DNA of 64,000 nt, from NCBI RefSeq assembly GCF_009068765.1, contig NZ_CP035534.1:1736001-1800000 (forward strand), given 5' to 3'. The number at the start of each line of letters is the position of its first letter. Position 1 is the first letter of the stretch. A program made the translations under genes and the position numbers. Shown piece by piece: positions 8,915 through 19,186 of the stretch. Under the pieces are notes generated by a model. The model did not search any database, was not told where the DNA came from, and was given only the letters and a program-made list of their open reading frames with translations. The DNA is from Sulfurimonas hydrogeniphila. GTDB lineage: Bacteria > Campylobacterota > Campylobacteria > Campylobacterales > Sulfurimonadaceae.

Positions 8915-11908
8915 CTAGAGCACTTTTGGTTTGCTGTTTCTTAAATAGTACAGTGTTGCTTTAATAATGTCATCATCATCTTTCGAATCTGATTTTATTG
9001 TCTCCTTGGACTCATTTAAATAGGTAAATGTGATATTTTGTCCATAGTTTGAAATCGTTTTGATTTTTTTCTCCAGGGACAAAAGTTTAATAACCATCAA
9101 TTCAAAAAACTGTTTGGTAGGAATGTCCAATTCGCCAAAACGGTCAATTACCTCTTCTTCTATTTCATAGATCTCCACAGCACTTTCACACTGGGCAAGT
9201 CTTCTGTAGATATCTAAACGCAACCTGTCTTCTTGTACAATTTCATCACTGATAAAAGCGGATATGCTCAGTTTTACATCTACCTTTGCCCGCTCTCCCT
9301 CGGCTGTATTGCTCAACTCTTTTATAGCATCTTCAAGCATTCGAAGATACAGAGAGTAGCCGATATTTTTAATATGTCCGCTTTGTGCATCTCCTACAAG
9401 ATTCCCGCCGCCGCGAATTTCCAAATCATGATGTGCCAGCACAGAACCCGAACCTAAAAAGGAGTTCGATTCTAATGCCAAAAGGCGTTTTTTGGCTTCA
9501 TCTGTCAAATTTTCTTTGTTTTGTACAATAAAATAGGCAAAACCCTCATTGTGTCCACGACCTACACGCCCGCGAAGCTGATGCAAATCTGCTATACCAA
9601 ATCTGTCTGCACCGTCTACAATGATGGTATTGACACGGGGCATATGAATACCGCTCTCAATAATGGAGGTGGCTATCATGACATCATATTCGCCTGCTTC
9701 AAATTTCAGCAGCTCTTTTTCTGTTTCCACTGCCGATATTTTAGAATGCAGCATCAGCATTCTCAAGTCAGGTAACAGGGCCTGCAGTTCTCCCAGTTTT
9801 ATAGGCATATGGTCAATTGAATTGTGCACATAAAAAACCTGACCGCCACGACGAAGTTCTCTCAAAATAACCTCTTTTATCAGCTTTTCATCATACTCTT
9901 TTACAAAAGTCCTTACACCCTGGCGCTCACTCGGCGCTGTCAATAGCTGACTCATTGTTTTTATGGAACTGAGTGCCTGATTGAGTGATCGCGGAATCGG
10001 TGTTGCACTCATAGAGAGCAGATGCACATTATGGTAGAGCTCTTTGATTTTCTCTTTTTGCTTCACGCCAAACTTGTGTTCTTCATCTATAATAACGACG
10101 CCAAGTTTCTTAAATTCCAGTCCAAAAAGCGTATGCGTCCCGACAACACAATCTATTTCACCGCTTGCCAGCCCTTTAATAACTGCATTTTTCTCTTTTG
10201 TGGTGACAAATCTGTCAAGTTTTGCATAACGGATACTCAAATCTTTAAACCGCTCATCCAAAGAACGCCAGTGCTGTGCTGAAAGCAGTGTAGTTGGTAC
10301 AATAAATGCCGACTGATAGCCTGACTTGTAGGCTGCATAAATAGTGTTGAGTGCGATTTCTGTTTTACCAAAACCGACATCTCCGCTTAAAAGTCGGTCC
10401 ATTATATGCCCTGAACTCATTTGTGAGAGTATCTCCTCAACAGCCTGAGTCTGGTCATCTGTATATTCAAAGCCTGAAAGTGCCTGAAACTGCTCCAGCT
10501 CTTTTTTATCCAAAGAAATCTTTGGTGCTTTTATAAGCGCTCTTGCTGCTGCCGTGTTAACAATCTGTCCTGCAATTTCAAGCAGCCTTTTTTTTACCTT
10601 TGCCTTGAGTTTGCCAAAGCTTCCTTTTCCCAGCCTGTCCAGTACAGGTGTCGCACCGCCTCCTGCGATGTAACGGTCAATATAGTCGAGGTTTTCTACA
10701 GGCAGCAGTATTTTATCATCACCGACATATTTAATGACGATAAAGTCTTTGACTCCGCCGAGTATTTCGGTTTTTTCAATTTTTTCAAAGATACCGACAC
10801 CATAATCTTCATGAACTACATAATCACCTGCTTTTAAATCATCCAAAAGAATAGAGGTTTTTCTTCTGCGGCGTTTTTTATCGGCTTTGTTCAGTGATAT
10901 AACCAGCTCATCAGGTGTAATAATATTTAATATATAAGGAGCCTCTACAATGCTTAAACCTGTTGTATCATAAATACCGGCCTGTTTTATTGTCGCATTA
11001 TTTGCAGCAATGAGCGTTACTTTCTTGTTTGGATGTACTTTTAAAAGCTGGGCGGCATTGACAACAACCAACTCTTTGACGGCATCGTTTTCTTCTAACA
11101 ATTCAAGATCAAAAGCATCTCTTGGAAGCTGCGGATTGTTTATACCGTAGGCATCTTTGAGTATATTGTCTAAATTTCTGACAAGTTTGACATTTTTGCC
11201 TGCTAAAAAATTCTCTGCCAATTCATCAAGATGCCAAAAGCCCAAAGAGGCTACATCTTTGTTGAGTGCATCAAATTCACTCTTTTGTATTTTTTGATGC
11301 AAGGCATTGTAGGATGCTTCATCCAGAGCATAAAAAGCACTTCGTATTTCTACACTTTCCAAATCATCGCCGAGGGTTCTTTGTGTTTCAAGGGCAAAGG
11401 ATTTTATTTGTTCTATTTCATTGTCAAAGAGGGAAATTCTTATCGGATTTTCGGAAGAAGGCACAAAAATATCTATAATATCCCCACGATGAGAAATTTC
11501 ACCTGCAACCTGTACCATATCAACAAAAGTGTATCCCCAGTAAAGCATCTGCTCTTTAAACTCTTTGAGATTAATCTCTGAGCCAAATTCAAGCCTCATC
11601 TCACCGAGCAGCTCTTTTTTTGGCAAATGAAAGAGAAGTGTTTTTAAAGGAGATATTACAAGTGGTTTTTTCGCGCAAAAATAGTATGTTCTTAAAGCAA
11701 AACAGAGTTCGTGCAACTCTTCTTTGTAAGAACGCAAATCATCACCGTAACCTGGTCTGAAATCGGGAAAAACAACAACATCCCGTCCAAAAAACTTTGC
11801 TACATTTTCAAGTTCATATGCTTCTTTTGCATCTTCACATACCAAAACTTCAAGGGCATCTTTTTGTGCATTGTTTTTAAAATGATTAAATAAAATTGCC
11901 TGTGACAT
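8915..11908 (-). CDS. mfd: Transcription-repair coupling factor Mfd
   Basis: The 997-residue ATP-dependent translocase that removes RNA polymerase stalled at DNA lesions and recruits UvrA. Domains in order: a UvrB-like N-terminal region, the CarD-like RNA-polymerase-interacting domain (LKAGDYVVHEDYGVGIF), RecG-like translocase modules with Walker A (GDVGFGKTE), DEEH box, SATPIPRSL and GRVGRG motifs, and the C-terminal autoinhibitory TRCF domain. Length is slightly shorter than the E. coli protein, as usual in this phylum. Its ATG shares one base with the bactofilin stop (TAATG). uvrB, its nucleotide-excision repair partner, is at the other end of the window. Confidence 0.97.
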   Translation of the reverse strand: MSQAILFNHFKNNAQKDALEVLVCEDAKEAYELENVAKFFGRDVVVFPDFRPGYGDDLRSYKEELHELCFALRTYYFCAKKPLVISPLKTLLFHLPKKELLGEMRLEFGSEINLKEFKEQMLYWGYTFVDMVQVAGEISHRGDIIDIFVPSSENPIRISLFDNEIEQIKSFALETQRTLGDDLESVEIRSAFYALDEASYNALHQKIQKSEFDALNKDVASLGFWHLDELAENFLAGKNVKLVRNLDNILKDAYGINNPQLPRDAFDLELLEENDAVKELVVVNAAQLLKVHPNKKVTLIAANNATIKQAGIYDTTGLSIVEAPYILNIITPDELVISLNKADKKRRRRKTSILLDDLKAGDYVVHEDYGVGIFEKIEKTEILGGVKDFIVIKYVGDDKILLPVENLDYIDRYIAGGGATPVLDRLGKGSFGKLKAKVKKRLLEIAGQIVNTAAARALIKAPKISLDKKELEQFQALSGFEYTDDQTQAVEEILSQMSSGHIMDRLLSGDVGFGKTEIALNTIYAAYKSGYQSAFIVPTTLLSAQHWRSLDERFKDLSIRYAKLDRFVTTKEKNAVIKGLASGEIDCVVGTHTLFGLEFKKLGVVIIDEEHKFGVKQKEKIKELYHNVHLLSMSATPIPRSLNQALSSIKTMSQLLTAPSERQGVRTFVKEYDEKLIKEVILRELRRGGQVFYVHNSIDHMPIKLGELQALLPDLRMLMLHSKISAVETEKELLKFEAGEYDVMIATSIIESGIHMPRVNTIIVDGADRFGIADLHQLRGRVGRGHNEGFAYFIVQNKENLTDEAKKRLLALESNSFLGSGSVLAHHDLEIRGGGNLVGDAQSGHIKNIGYSLYLRMLEDAIKELSNTAEGERAKVDVKLSISAFISDEIVQEDRLRLDIYRRLAQCESAVEIYEIEEEVIDRFGELDIPTKQFFELMVIKLLSLEKKIKTISNYGQNITFTYLNESKETIKSDSKDDDDIIKATLYYLRNSKPKVL

Positions 11909-12279
11909 TACTTTCCTGTTTCTTTTACTATTGAGTTTCCCTGAAAAATACCTTTGGCCTCTATGACAAGTTCAAGCGAGGTAATTTCGCCATTTACATG
12001 TCCTGCCGCTTTTATCTCGACACGGTCTGCATGTATACTCCCCTCAACCAGGCCTTGAACCACGAGACGCTTTGTTGTAATATCGCCTTTTACATGTCCG
12101 TTTTTACCCACATTCACCTCTTTGGACGACTTTATAAACCCCTCTAACTCTCCGTCTATATAAAGATTGCATGTAAGTTCTATTTCGCCTTTGATTTTTG
12201 CTCCGGCTGTGACAATTGCTGTGTTTGCATCTGTTTTATCACTTTTATCCGTGATGTTGCCATTATTAAAGATTGCCAT
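11908..12279 (-). CDS. ccmA: Bactofilin (CcmA-type polymer-forming cytoskeletal protein)
   Basis: A 123-residue bactofilin. The core (about residues 20-115) is a run of short beta-helix rungs, for example GAKIKGEIEL, IDGELEGFI, HVKGDITT, LVEGSIHA and HVNGEITS, which stack into a right-handed helix and polymerise without nucleotide. In H. pylori CcmA works with the Csd peptidases to set helical cell shape, and the same neighbours occur here. The first 100 bases lie inside the M23 peptidase gene in another frame. A GGAG ribosome-binding site precedes its ATG, so the overlap is real coding. Confidence 0.93.
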   Translation of the reverse strand: MAIFNNGNITDKSDKTDANTAIVTAGAKIKGEIELTCNLYIDGELEGFIKSSKEVNVGKNGHVKGDITTKRLVVQGLVEGSIHADRVEIKAAGHVNGEITSLELVIEAKGIFQGNSIVKETGK

Positions 12280-13139
12280 GGTATCTTTTTCTCCTTTTTA
12301 AAAATTTCATCATAATTTTGCTGTGTCCATTTTATAAAATAATACGGATTTAATGCACGGTGAATAAAGCGTATTTCATAATGCAAATGCGGTCCGTTAC
12401 TGAGCCCGGAATTGCCTGTATAGGCAATTAAATCACCTTTTTTTACAAATTGTCCTGACTTTACCACAATTTTGTTTAAATGTCCAAAGTACGATTTAAA
12501 ACCATACACATGTTCGAGTATGACAAGTTTTCCAAAACCGCTGCGCCTGTGCAGCCCTGCCCATTCAACAATACCGTCAGCCGTTGCATACACAGGAGTA
12601 TTGAATTTCGCTTTCATGTCAGAACCACGATGAAACTCTTTTTTATGCAGTGTCGGGTGTATTCTGTAGCCGAATTTGCTTGTAATTCCATGGTATTTTA
12701 CAGGGGATCCGCTTGGTATAAGTTCCAGCAGTGTTGCTCTGTGCGATGAACTGAGCATTGTCATATTTACTCTTTCGGCCAAAGATTCAGTCGCAAGAGG
12801 TTTGAGCCCTATGAGCGTTTCAATCTGAGACAAAGAATCTGAAAGTTCATCAAGCTCTTTTTCTTTTGCCAAAAGGGAATGTGTTGTACTCTTCATCTCT
12901 TTTTGCAAGGCTTGATTTTGACGCAGCATCTCTTTATATGCCTGTGCCACTTCATTTTTTTTACTCTGCAGTTTATCTACACTGGCATTTAAATACAAAA
13001 TAGTTCCTGCGGCAATCAGTACAATACTCAGTAAAAAAAGTCCGGTATACAAAAAAGCTTTTTTTATAAACTTGTGAACATTAAACTGCTTGACACCGTT
13101 GTCATCATGAATAGTAACCGTAAAATGATTATCCACCAT
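12180..13139 (-). CDS. M23 (LytM) peptidoglycan endopeptidase, Csd1-like
   Basis: A 319-residue inner-membrane-anchored peptidase. It has a short cytosolic N-terminus, one membrane helix (about residues 30-52), a periplasmic coiled coil (about 55-105) and a C-terminal LytM domain with the zinc ligands in HRGSDMKA and GPHLHYEIR. All metal-binding residues (H, D, HxH) are present, so it should be active. In H. pylori two such genes, csd1 and csd2, lie between folC and ccmA. Here only one is present. The C-terminal tail past about residue 285 is Lys/Gln-rich and is the part overlapped by the bactofilin gene. It overlaps folC by 11 bases. Confidence 0.88.
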   Translation of the reverse strand: MVDNHFTVTIHDDNGVKQFNVHKFIKKAFLYTGLFLLSIVLIAAGTILYLNASVDKLQSKKNEVAQAYKEMLRQNQALQKEMKSTTHSLLAKEKELDELSDSLSQIETLIGLKPLATESLAERVNMTMLSSSHRATLLELIPSGSPVKYHGITSKFGYRIHPTLHKKEFHRGSDMKAKFNTPVYATADGIVEWAGLHRRSGFGKLVILEHVYGFKSYFGHLNKIVVKSGQFVKKGDLIAYTGNSGLSNGPHLHYEIRFIHRALNPYYFIKWTQQNYDEIFKKEKKIPWQSLIMATSRIKVIKQMQTQQLSQPEQKSKAK

Positions 13140-14274
13140 GCACCTTCAAAAATGTTTCCACAACACTGAAGGAGCCAAAAACAAGATAATTTTTATTTGC
13201 ATCTATTCCTTGAAAGCTTGTGTGTTTCATCTGCAAATCCTCTATTGCCTTTTTGAGTTTGCTCAATTCTTCTATTCTTTTATCTTCTACCGCTATAATT
13301 TCCACATGTTCAATTATCGGCTGTAAAACAGTAAGTATTTCACTGTAATTTTTATCTTTAAAACTATTATAAACCAATATATATTTATTCTCTTTTAAAC
13401 TTTCATAAATTGAACGTGCTGCAAGCGTGTTGTGTCCCACATCTATCAGTATGTTTGTCTCTAATTGAGAAAGTCTGCCAAATAATTTTGCATGCTTAAA
13501 ATCTTCTGCTTCGTACGAAATGCCCAGACTCTTTAATGCCGCGATACTTACCATTAAATTTTCTTTTAAATAGCACGCCAACCTGTGATACCTGGCAATT
13601 TTTTCAATCTTCGCTTTGTCTTGTGCATCTAAAAGTTCACTGTAATCTGCGACATGGATATTTTTTTCCTGTGCGATTTTTTTGGCAATCTGCATCACTT
13701 CTTTATGTGGCTGTTTGGACACAATTACTTTTTTTTGCATAGCATTGAGTTTTGTCGTGGCTATGGACAAAATATCCGAACCCAAAAAAGCTTCATGATC
13801 AAAACCAACCGGTGTCACAAGTGTTAAAATATTTTCAAATACCGCTGTTGCATCATGCTCTCCGCCAAGCCCTGCCTCAAGAACAATATAGTCACACTCC
13901 TGATACAAAAAAACTGCCAAAAGTGTTGTATATTCAAAGTAGCTTAATGAATCTGCATCCTGGGGATCCAACAGTGATAAAAGCTTTTGATGCGCTTCGT
14001 TTAAGAGTATATCACTGACATTTTCTCCGTTGAACCAAATGCGTTCATTGAAAGTCAGTATATGCGGAGAGGTATAATGCCCCGTAGTAAACCCCAAAGA
14101 GTACAAGGCTGACGCCAAAAAACGTCCTGTTGTCCCTTTTCCGTTTGTGCCCACAAGATGAATAATTTTTGGCAATTTTAATGAAGCTTTGATTTTTGCG
14201 TATACTCTGGGCATACGGGTGTAGTCTATGGTGTCATAATATAATGGTTTGCTGCTAAGAAATTCCTCTAACAC
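13129..14274 (-). CDS. folC: Dihydrofolate synthase / folylpolyglutamate synthase
   Basis: A 381-residue Mur-ligase-fold enzyme that adds glutamate to dihydropteroate and to folates. It shows the P-loop GTNGKGTTGR near residue 43, the FolC signature GHYTSPH and FNERI, and the LEAGLGGEHDATA segment that binds metal and substrate. Short for the family (usual length 400-430) but complete at both ends. The start is GTG, two bases after the diguanylate cyclase stop. Its position between lptE-side genes and the M23 gene is the same as in H. pylori and C. jejuni. Confidence 0.93.
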   Translation of the reverse strand: MLEEFLSSKPLYYDTIDYTRMPRVYAKIKASLKLPKIIHLVGTNGKGTTGRFLASALYSLGFTTGHYTSPHILTFNERIWFNGENVSDILLNEAHQKLLSLLDPQDADSLSYFEYTTLLAVFLYQECDYIVLEAGLGGEHDATAVFENILTLVTPVGFDHEAFLGSDILSIATTKLNAMQKKVIVSKQPHKEVMQIAKKIAQEKNIHVADYSELLDAQDKAKIEKIARYHRLACYLKENLMVSIAALKSLGISYEAEDFKHAKLFGRLSQLETNILIDVGHNTLAARSIYESLKENKYILVYNSFKDKNYSEILTVLQPIIEHVEIIAVEDKRIEELSKLKKAIEDLQMKHTSFQGIDANKNYLVFGSFSVVETFLKVHGG

Positions 14275-14276
14275 GT

Positions 14277-15824
14277 TTATTTTTTATACTCCACTCTGTT
14301 TCTTCCCTCTTTTTTGGCTTTATACAGATACTCATCGGCAGAATTTATCGTCGCGTCAAGCGAAATATGATCACTTCTTTGCGCAACACCGGCACTCACA
14401 GTCACTTTAATACGCTTGCCTTTATATACAAAACGAGTCTTTTCAACATGCTTTCTCACCTTTTGGGCAAAAGTCACACCACCTTCCAAATCCGTCTCAC
14501 TTAAAAGTGCCAAAAATTCTTCGCCTCCAAAACGCCCGACTATATCCACTGTTCTACTCTCTTTTTTGAGTATTTTGGCAAATGCCGCCAAAACCGCATC
14601 CCCGGCTTCATGTCCAAAGGTATCATTTACTTTTTTAAAAAAGTCTATATCAAACATAACAATGACAAAATTATGCCCATAACGTTTGTACTCTGCCTCT
14701 TTCATCGTTAAAAACTCATCAATCGCGCGCTTGTTATACAACTTCGTTAAAAAGTCCTCTTTTGATTCCTGTTTTGCTTCTTCAAGCTCTTTTTCAAGTG
14801 TACGGACTTTTTTGCTCAAAGCTTTGACTTCCTCACTGTGTCCTTGCAAATCTTTACTTAAAAGATGTGTATTTTTCTCTAAGGCAACAGCAATTGTAAA
14901 AAGTTTTTTATGTGCAAGTGCAAAGTTTACAGTTGATTCTTCCGTATAAGATTCCAACTCAAGTTTTATTTTTTGTATTTCGGCATTTGAGTTGTCAGAA
15001 CTCTCTATCATGTCTATAAGACGCAGTGAAAGTTTATCGAGAACTCCGTCAATAGACTCTACCATCTCTTTGACAGTTTCTTTGTCAAGTGCTATGCGCA
15101 AAGATATGGCTGACCTGATTTCATTTTCAACACTTTCATGTTCAAGCAGTTCAGGATTTTTCTGGATTTTTTCACTCAAAGCTGCAATCGTATCATTCAC
15201 ACTCGAAGCAATGGAGGGAACAAAAGAAGCTATCAAAAGTTTTGATATTTTCTGTAAATCCACACTTTGGTTTTCTTGTGCACCAACACATTCCAAATGT
15301 AAATTTTCAATAGTTTTTTGTAAATCCCGCGTATCTACATCACCGTACTCTTTCAATTTTTGCAAAAAAGCATCATCATAAGTAGTTAAAAAATTGACCC
15401 ATCGTTGTCGAAACTGGTCCAACTGTTCAGGCTGGGCGCCATGCTCTATAAGTTCCAGAGTTTTTTGTGCAAGCTCACCCGCTTCTTTGTTGTGCAGTAC
15501 AGTAATAACCTGCAGTACCCTTTTTGTCAGTAATGTTTGGGATTCAAGCAGGTTTGAACACTGCGTAGGGTTGGTTCTGTTGAGTTTTGAAATCAGCAAA
15601 CGTACAAACTCATGCATCGTTTTTATATTGTATTTTTTGAGCTCTTTTTGTAAGTCTTTGTTGAGCATGGCATTGAACTTGTCAATATGTTGACAATCTT
15701 CAACCTGCATATTTGCTTTTTGCGCCTCTTTGCAAAATGCTTCTGCATAAAAGTCAGGAGTCAGTAATTTTCCTTCGAGTTTTAATCTTTTGACAGCTTT
15801 ACTTATGATTGTTTGTATAGTCAT
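14277..15824 (-). CDS. GGDEF diguanylate cyclase with long helical sensor region
   Basis: A 515-residue protein that should make cyclic di-GMP. The C-terminal GGDEF domain (about residues 350-515) has the active-site GGEEF, the metal-binding FDIDFFKKVND and the GHEAGD segment. No RxxD inhibitory site was seen before GGEEF. The N-terminal 330 residues are all helical, ending in a coiled coil that probably links dimerisation to activity, and have no recognised sensor domain or membrane segment. The start used has AGGAG nine bases upstream; a longer frame begins 18 codons earlier without that support. It sits between lptE and folC in a block otherwise devoted to envelope and housekeeping functions. 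Confidence 0.9.
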   Translation of the reverse strand: MTIQTIISKAVKRLKLEGKLLTPDFYAEAFCKEAQKANMQVEDCQHIDKFNAMLNKDLQKELKKYNIKTMHEFVRLLISKLNRTNPTQCSNLLESQTLLTKRVLQVITVLHNKEAGELAQKTLELIEHGAQPEQLDQFRQRWVNFLTTYDDAFLQKLKEYGDVDTRDLQKTIENLHLECVGAQENQSVDLQKISKLLIASFVPSIASSVNDTIAALSEKIQKNPELLEHESVENEIRSAISLRIALDKETVKEMVESIDGVLDKLSLRLIDMIESSDNSNAEIQKIKLELESYTEESTVNFALAHKKLFTIAVALEKNTHLLSKDLQGHSEEVKALSKKVRTLEKELEEAKQESKEDFLTKLYNKRAIDEFLTMKEAEYKRYGHNFVIVMFDIDFFKKVNDTFGHEAGDAVLAAFAKILKKESRTVDIVGRFGGEEFLALLSETDLEGGVTFAQKVRKHVEKTRFVYKGKRIKVTVSAGVAQRSDHISLDATINSADEYLYKAKKEGRNRVEYKK

Positions 15825-15840
15825 GTAATCTTCTCCTGAT

Positions 15841-16359
15841 TTATAGTTGTGATCCTTCTGCTGAGACCTGTGCAACAAAAGATGCTATAGCCTTGATGGC
15901 ACTGAATTTTATCGCATCAAATCGTTCCTGATCTGTTATAACAGCATTTGGTACAACCGAAAAGTCATAGGTACCTCTTGCCGTATACGTTTTTTTAATA
16001 TTTTTTGATTCTCTTGCAATCTTTAAAACAATTTTTGCCCGATATGCAATAATATACCCTTCTGCATTATACTGAATTGGCGAATAACTCGGTGGTGTCA
16101 GAGAAAAATTCAACGTTGTATCGGCATGGGATTTGTCTGTTAGAGAGGCATGAAAAATTTCCACAATGGCGCTGTCTACCGCATCTTTTATTAAAACAGT
16201 ATTTTGGGGATCCAAAGCTGAAATGACAACATGTGTGTATATTTTTGAACCAATGACACTTCTGGCATACTTTGAACTTGGCTTATATCCGCATGCATTC
16301 ATTGAAACAAGAAGAATCAAAAGAACAAATACCTTCAATGCATGTGAATATTTTCTCAT
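15841..16359 (-). CDS. lptE: LPS-assembly lipoprotein LptE
   Basis: A 172-residue predicted outer-membrane lipoprotein. The signal peptide (about residues 8-22) ends in SMNAC-GYKPSS, a lipobox-like cleavage site giving Cys23 followed by the GYxP sequence typical of LptE. In the cell LptE plugs the LptD barrel and helps insert lipopolysaccharide into the outer leaflet. Sequence outside the N-terminus is poorly conserved across phyla, so the call rests on size, lipobox, the GYKP motif and its position next to leuS, as in H. pylori (HP1546) and C. jejuni. It begins two bases after leuS ends. Confidence 0.82.
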   Translation of the reverse strand: MRKYSHALKVFVLLILLVSMNACGYKPSSKYARSVIGSKIYTHVVISALDPQNTVLIKDAVDSAIVEIFHASLTDKSHADTTLNFSLTPPSYSPIQYNAEGYIIAYRAKIVLKIARESKNIKKTYTARGTYDFSVVPNAVITDQERFDAIKFSAIKAIASFVAQVSAEGSQL

Positions 16360-16361
16360 TC

Positions 16362-18833
16362 TTAGCCCTTTACAACAATATTGACAAGCTTTTTAGGAAC
16401 AAAAATCTCTTTGACAATCTCTTTGCCTTCAAGCCACTTGGCAATATTTTCTTTTGCTGCTGCAATAATTGTCTCTTTATCAGCATCAGCGGCAACTTCA
16501 ATTTCCCCTCTTTTTTTCCCGTTGAGAGAAACACCCAAAGAGATGCTCTCTTCTACAAAAACTTCTTCTACTGTTTCTTGCGGAGCCAGGTTGTTCAGTT
16601 TGAAATATTGCTCACTGATTTCATGACAGGTATGAGGAATAACAGGTTCCATAATCGAGCTGAGTATCCAGTATCCTTCCGTCCATACATCTGCATTTTT
16701 TTGTGCATTGAGCGCATTCATCGCCTCCATGACACCGGCAATCATTGTATTAAATGTGTATCTTTCATTATAAACATCTTCGGCACGTTTGAGTGCTTCA
16801 TAGACTTTTTTACGGGCAAATTTCTCTTCTTTACTCAAGTCTGCATGATTGATTTCAGGCTTCTCGTTACATGTAAAGACATTTGCACTTCGCTCAAAAA
16901 ATCTTTTTATAAACTTATAGGCACCTTCAACAGCACTGTCATTCCATTCAAGTTCCTGTGTCGGCGGTGCGGCAAAAAGTATAAACAGACGTGCCGTATC
17001 TGCACCGTATTTCTCAATGATGGCATCAGGGTCAACCGTATTGCCCTTTGATTTGCTCATTTTGGCCCCGTCTTTAAGTACCATTCCCTGGGTTAAAAGT
17101 TTCTCAAAAGGTTCATCCAAATCAATATAACCCAAATCACGGAACACTTTTGTAAAAAAACGCGCATATAAAAGGTGTAAAATCGCATGTTCTATCCCAC
17201 CGATGTAATGATCAACACCTTCATGCCCTTTTTGGTGCATCCAGTATTTTATCTGCTCAGGTGAAAATGCCTCTTTTTCCCAGTTTTGAGGCGATGCACA
17301 AAAACGCAGGAAATACCAGGAGGATTCTACAAAAGTATCCATCGTATCTGTTTCACGAACAGCATCTTTGCCACACTCCGGACATTTACAGTGTTTCCAT
17401 GTCGGGTGTTTTTCCAAAGGATTTCCCTCTCCTGTAATCTCTACATCATCCGGCAGAGCCACAGGAAGATTCTCTTTTTTCTCCATAACAAGACCGCACG
17501 CCTCACAATGAATAAAAGGAATAGGTGCACCCCAGTATCTTTGACGACTCACACCCCAGTCTTTGAGTTTATAGTTTGTCGTCTTTTTGCCCAAACCTTT
17601 TTGTTCAAACACAGCTATGATTTTTTCCTGTGCCTCTTGAGAGTTCATCCCTGTAAATTCGCCGGAATTTATAAGCTCACCGACTTCTGTAAAAGCAGAT
17701 TTTGAAAAGTCATGTTCTGTTTTAAAAGGCTTGATAACCGGTTTTACAGGCAGGTCATACTTTTTAGCAAAATCATAATCTCTCTCATCATGTGCAGGTA
17801 CGGCCATAACCGCTCCGCTTCCATAATCCATCAATACAAAATTTGCCACCCAGACAGGAATTTTTTCTCCTGTGAGCGGATGCGTTACATGTAAACCAAG
17901 CGAAACACCCGATTTCTCTTTTTGCCGCTCGATTGAAGAGGTGTTTTTCATAGTCTCAATTTGTGCAATAACCGAATCATCAAGCAATTTGTTCTCTATC
18001 ATATACGAAACAATTTCATGTTCAGGTGCCAAAGCCGTATAACTCACACCGTAAATTGTGTCAGGTCTTGTTGTAAAAACATCAAAACACTCAAATGTAT
18101 GCGAAAGTTTTGCTTGACTTGCTTCATCAAAGTGTAAATCAAAAGCAAGTCCGTTTGACTTGCCTATCCAGTTTTCCTGCATCGTCAGAACCTGTTTTGG
18201 CCAGCCACCTTCAAGTTTTTTCAAATCATTTAAAAGTTCGTCTGCATAGGCAGTAATTTTAAAATAGTACTGATTCATCTCTTTTTTGACAATCGGTGTG
18301 TCACATCGCCAGCAACATCCATCCACTACCTGCTCGTTTGCCAAAACAGTCTGATCATGCGGACACCAGTTAAGCATCCCTTTTTCACGGTACAGCAGAC
18401 CTTTGTTATACATATCTATAATGAAGCCCTGTTCAAACTTCGTATAAAGCTCATCACTTGTGGCAAATTCACGTTTGCGTGAAAAAGAGAAACCCAGAGA
18501 ATAAAATTCGTTTTTCATATAGTCAATGTTGTCATAGGTCCAGCTTTTAGGATGTGAACCGTTTTTTATAGCAGCATTTTCCGCAGGCATACCAAAGCTG
18601 TCAAAGCCAATCGGGTGTAAAACATTTTTGCCCTGCTGTCTGTGGTAACGCGCAAAAGCATCACTGATAGAGTAGTTTCTTACATGTCCCATATGCAGAC
18701 GTCCGCTTGGAAAAGGAAACATTGAAAGAATGTATTTTTTCTCTTTGGTAAAATCTTCACTCGGCTCAAAACTTTCGTTTTGATTCCAGTATTCCTGCCA
18801 TTTTTTTTCTATAGTTTTTGCGTTATATTCCAA
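16362..18833 (-). CDS. leuS: Leucyl-tRNA synthetase
   Basis: The 823-residue class I aminoacyl-tRNA synthetase that charges tRNA-Leu. The HIGH motif appears as HMGH in the first 60 residues. The editing CP1 domain has the threonine-rich TTRPDTIYG segment. KMSKS is intact as KMSKSKGN. The leucine-specific segment around WYFLRFCAS and a C-terminal anticodon-binding domain complete the order. Length is normal for bacteria. It is followed after two bases by lptE and preceded after 14 bases by the DUF6394 gene. Two copies of the iterated palindrome TACATGTA lie in it. Confidence 0.98.
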   Translation of the reverse strand: MEYNAKTIEKKWQEYWNQNESFEPSEDFTKEKKYILSMFPFPSGRLHMGHVRNYSISDAFARYHRQQGKNVLHPIGFDSFGMPAENAAIKNGSHPKSWTYDNIDYMKNEFYSLGFSFSRKREFATSDELYTKFEQGFIIDMYNKGLLYREKGMLNWCPHDQTVLANEQVVDGCCWRCDTPIVKKEMNQYYFKITAYADELLNDLKKLEGGWPKQVLTMQENWIGKSNGLAFDLHFDEASQAKLSHTFECFDVFTTRPDTIYGVSYTALAPEHEIVSYMIENKLLDDSVIAQIETMKNTSSIERQKEKSGVSLGLHVTHPLTGEKIPVWVANFVLMDYGSGAVMAVPAHDERDYDFAKKYDLPVKPVIKPFKTEHDFSKSAFTEVGELINSGEFTGMNSQEAQEKIIAVFEQKGLGKKTTNYKLKDWGVSRQRYWGAPIPFIHCEACGLVMEKKENLPVALPDDVEITGEGNPLEKHPTWKHCKCPECGKDAVRETDTMDTFVESSWYFLRFCASPQNWEKEAFSPEQIKYWMHQKGHEGVDHYIGGIEHAILHLLYARFFTKVFRDLGYIDLDEPFEKLLTQGMVLKDGAKMSKSKGNTVDPDAIIEKYGADTARLFILFAAPPTQELEWNDSAVEGAYKFIKRFFERSANVFTCNEKPEINHADLSKEEKFARKKVYEALKRAEDVYNERYTFNTMIAGVMEAMNALNAQKNADVWTEGYWILSSIMEPVIPHTCHEISEQYFKLNNLAPQETVEEVFVEESISLGVSLNGKKRGEIEVAADADKETIIAAAKENIAKWLEGKEIVKEIFVPKKLVNIVVKG

Positions 18834-18847
18834 TTTTATTCTTCCTG

Positions 18848-19186
18848 TTAATATTCTTCGTGTGTTTTACTGCTCTCAATGTAGACAAGTCCCATTGAAA
18901 ATACATTGGCAATCAATGCACCGATTGCCAGGGCAATTGCCCAGGAATCATTCTGCACAATAACCAAAAAGACAAATGCCGGAATCAGGTGCAGGTCTGC
19001 CACCAAAGAAGATGCCAACAGTTCGGCTGAAAGCAGATTACGCACACCGATTTTTAAAATTGTTGAAATCAGATTCACACTTGCGGCTATAAACAATGAA
19101 ATAGCCGTATTTTCATATAAAAACCCTGCGATCGATGTAAGACTCATTAATGAAAAAAATACGTATACTACTTTACCCCAATCCAT
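18848..19186 (-). CDS. DUF6394-family small membrane protein
   Basis: A 112-residue protein with about four predicted membrane helices, first helix near the N-terminus ([11 protein letters not shown]), last near [11 protein letters not shown], and a short polar C-terminal tail. It matches the Campylobacterota-limited DUF6394 group known from the same place between secF and leuS (HP1548 position in H. pylori). Function is unknown. The ATG shares one base with the secF stop, so it is translated from the secDF mRNA. Constant linkage to secDF suggests, without proof, a link to membrane protein export. Confidence 0.75.
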   Translation of the reverse strand: MDWGKVVYVFFSLMSLTSIAGFLYENTAISLFIAASVNLISTILKIGVRNLLSAELLASSLVADLHLIPAFVFLVIVQNDSWAIALAIGALIANVFSMGLVYIESSKTHEEY

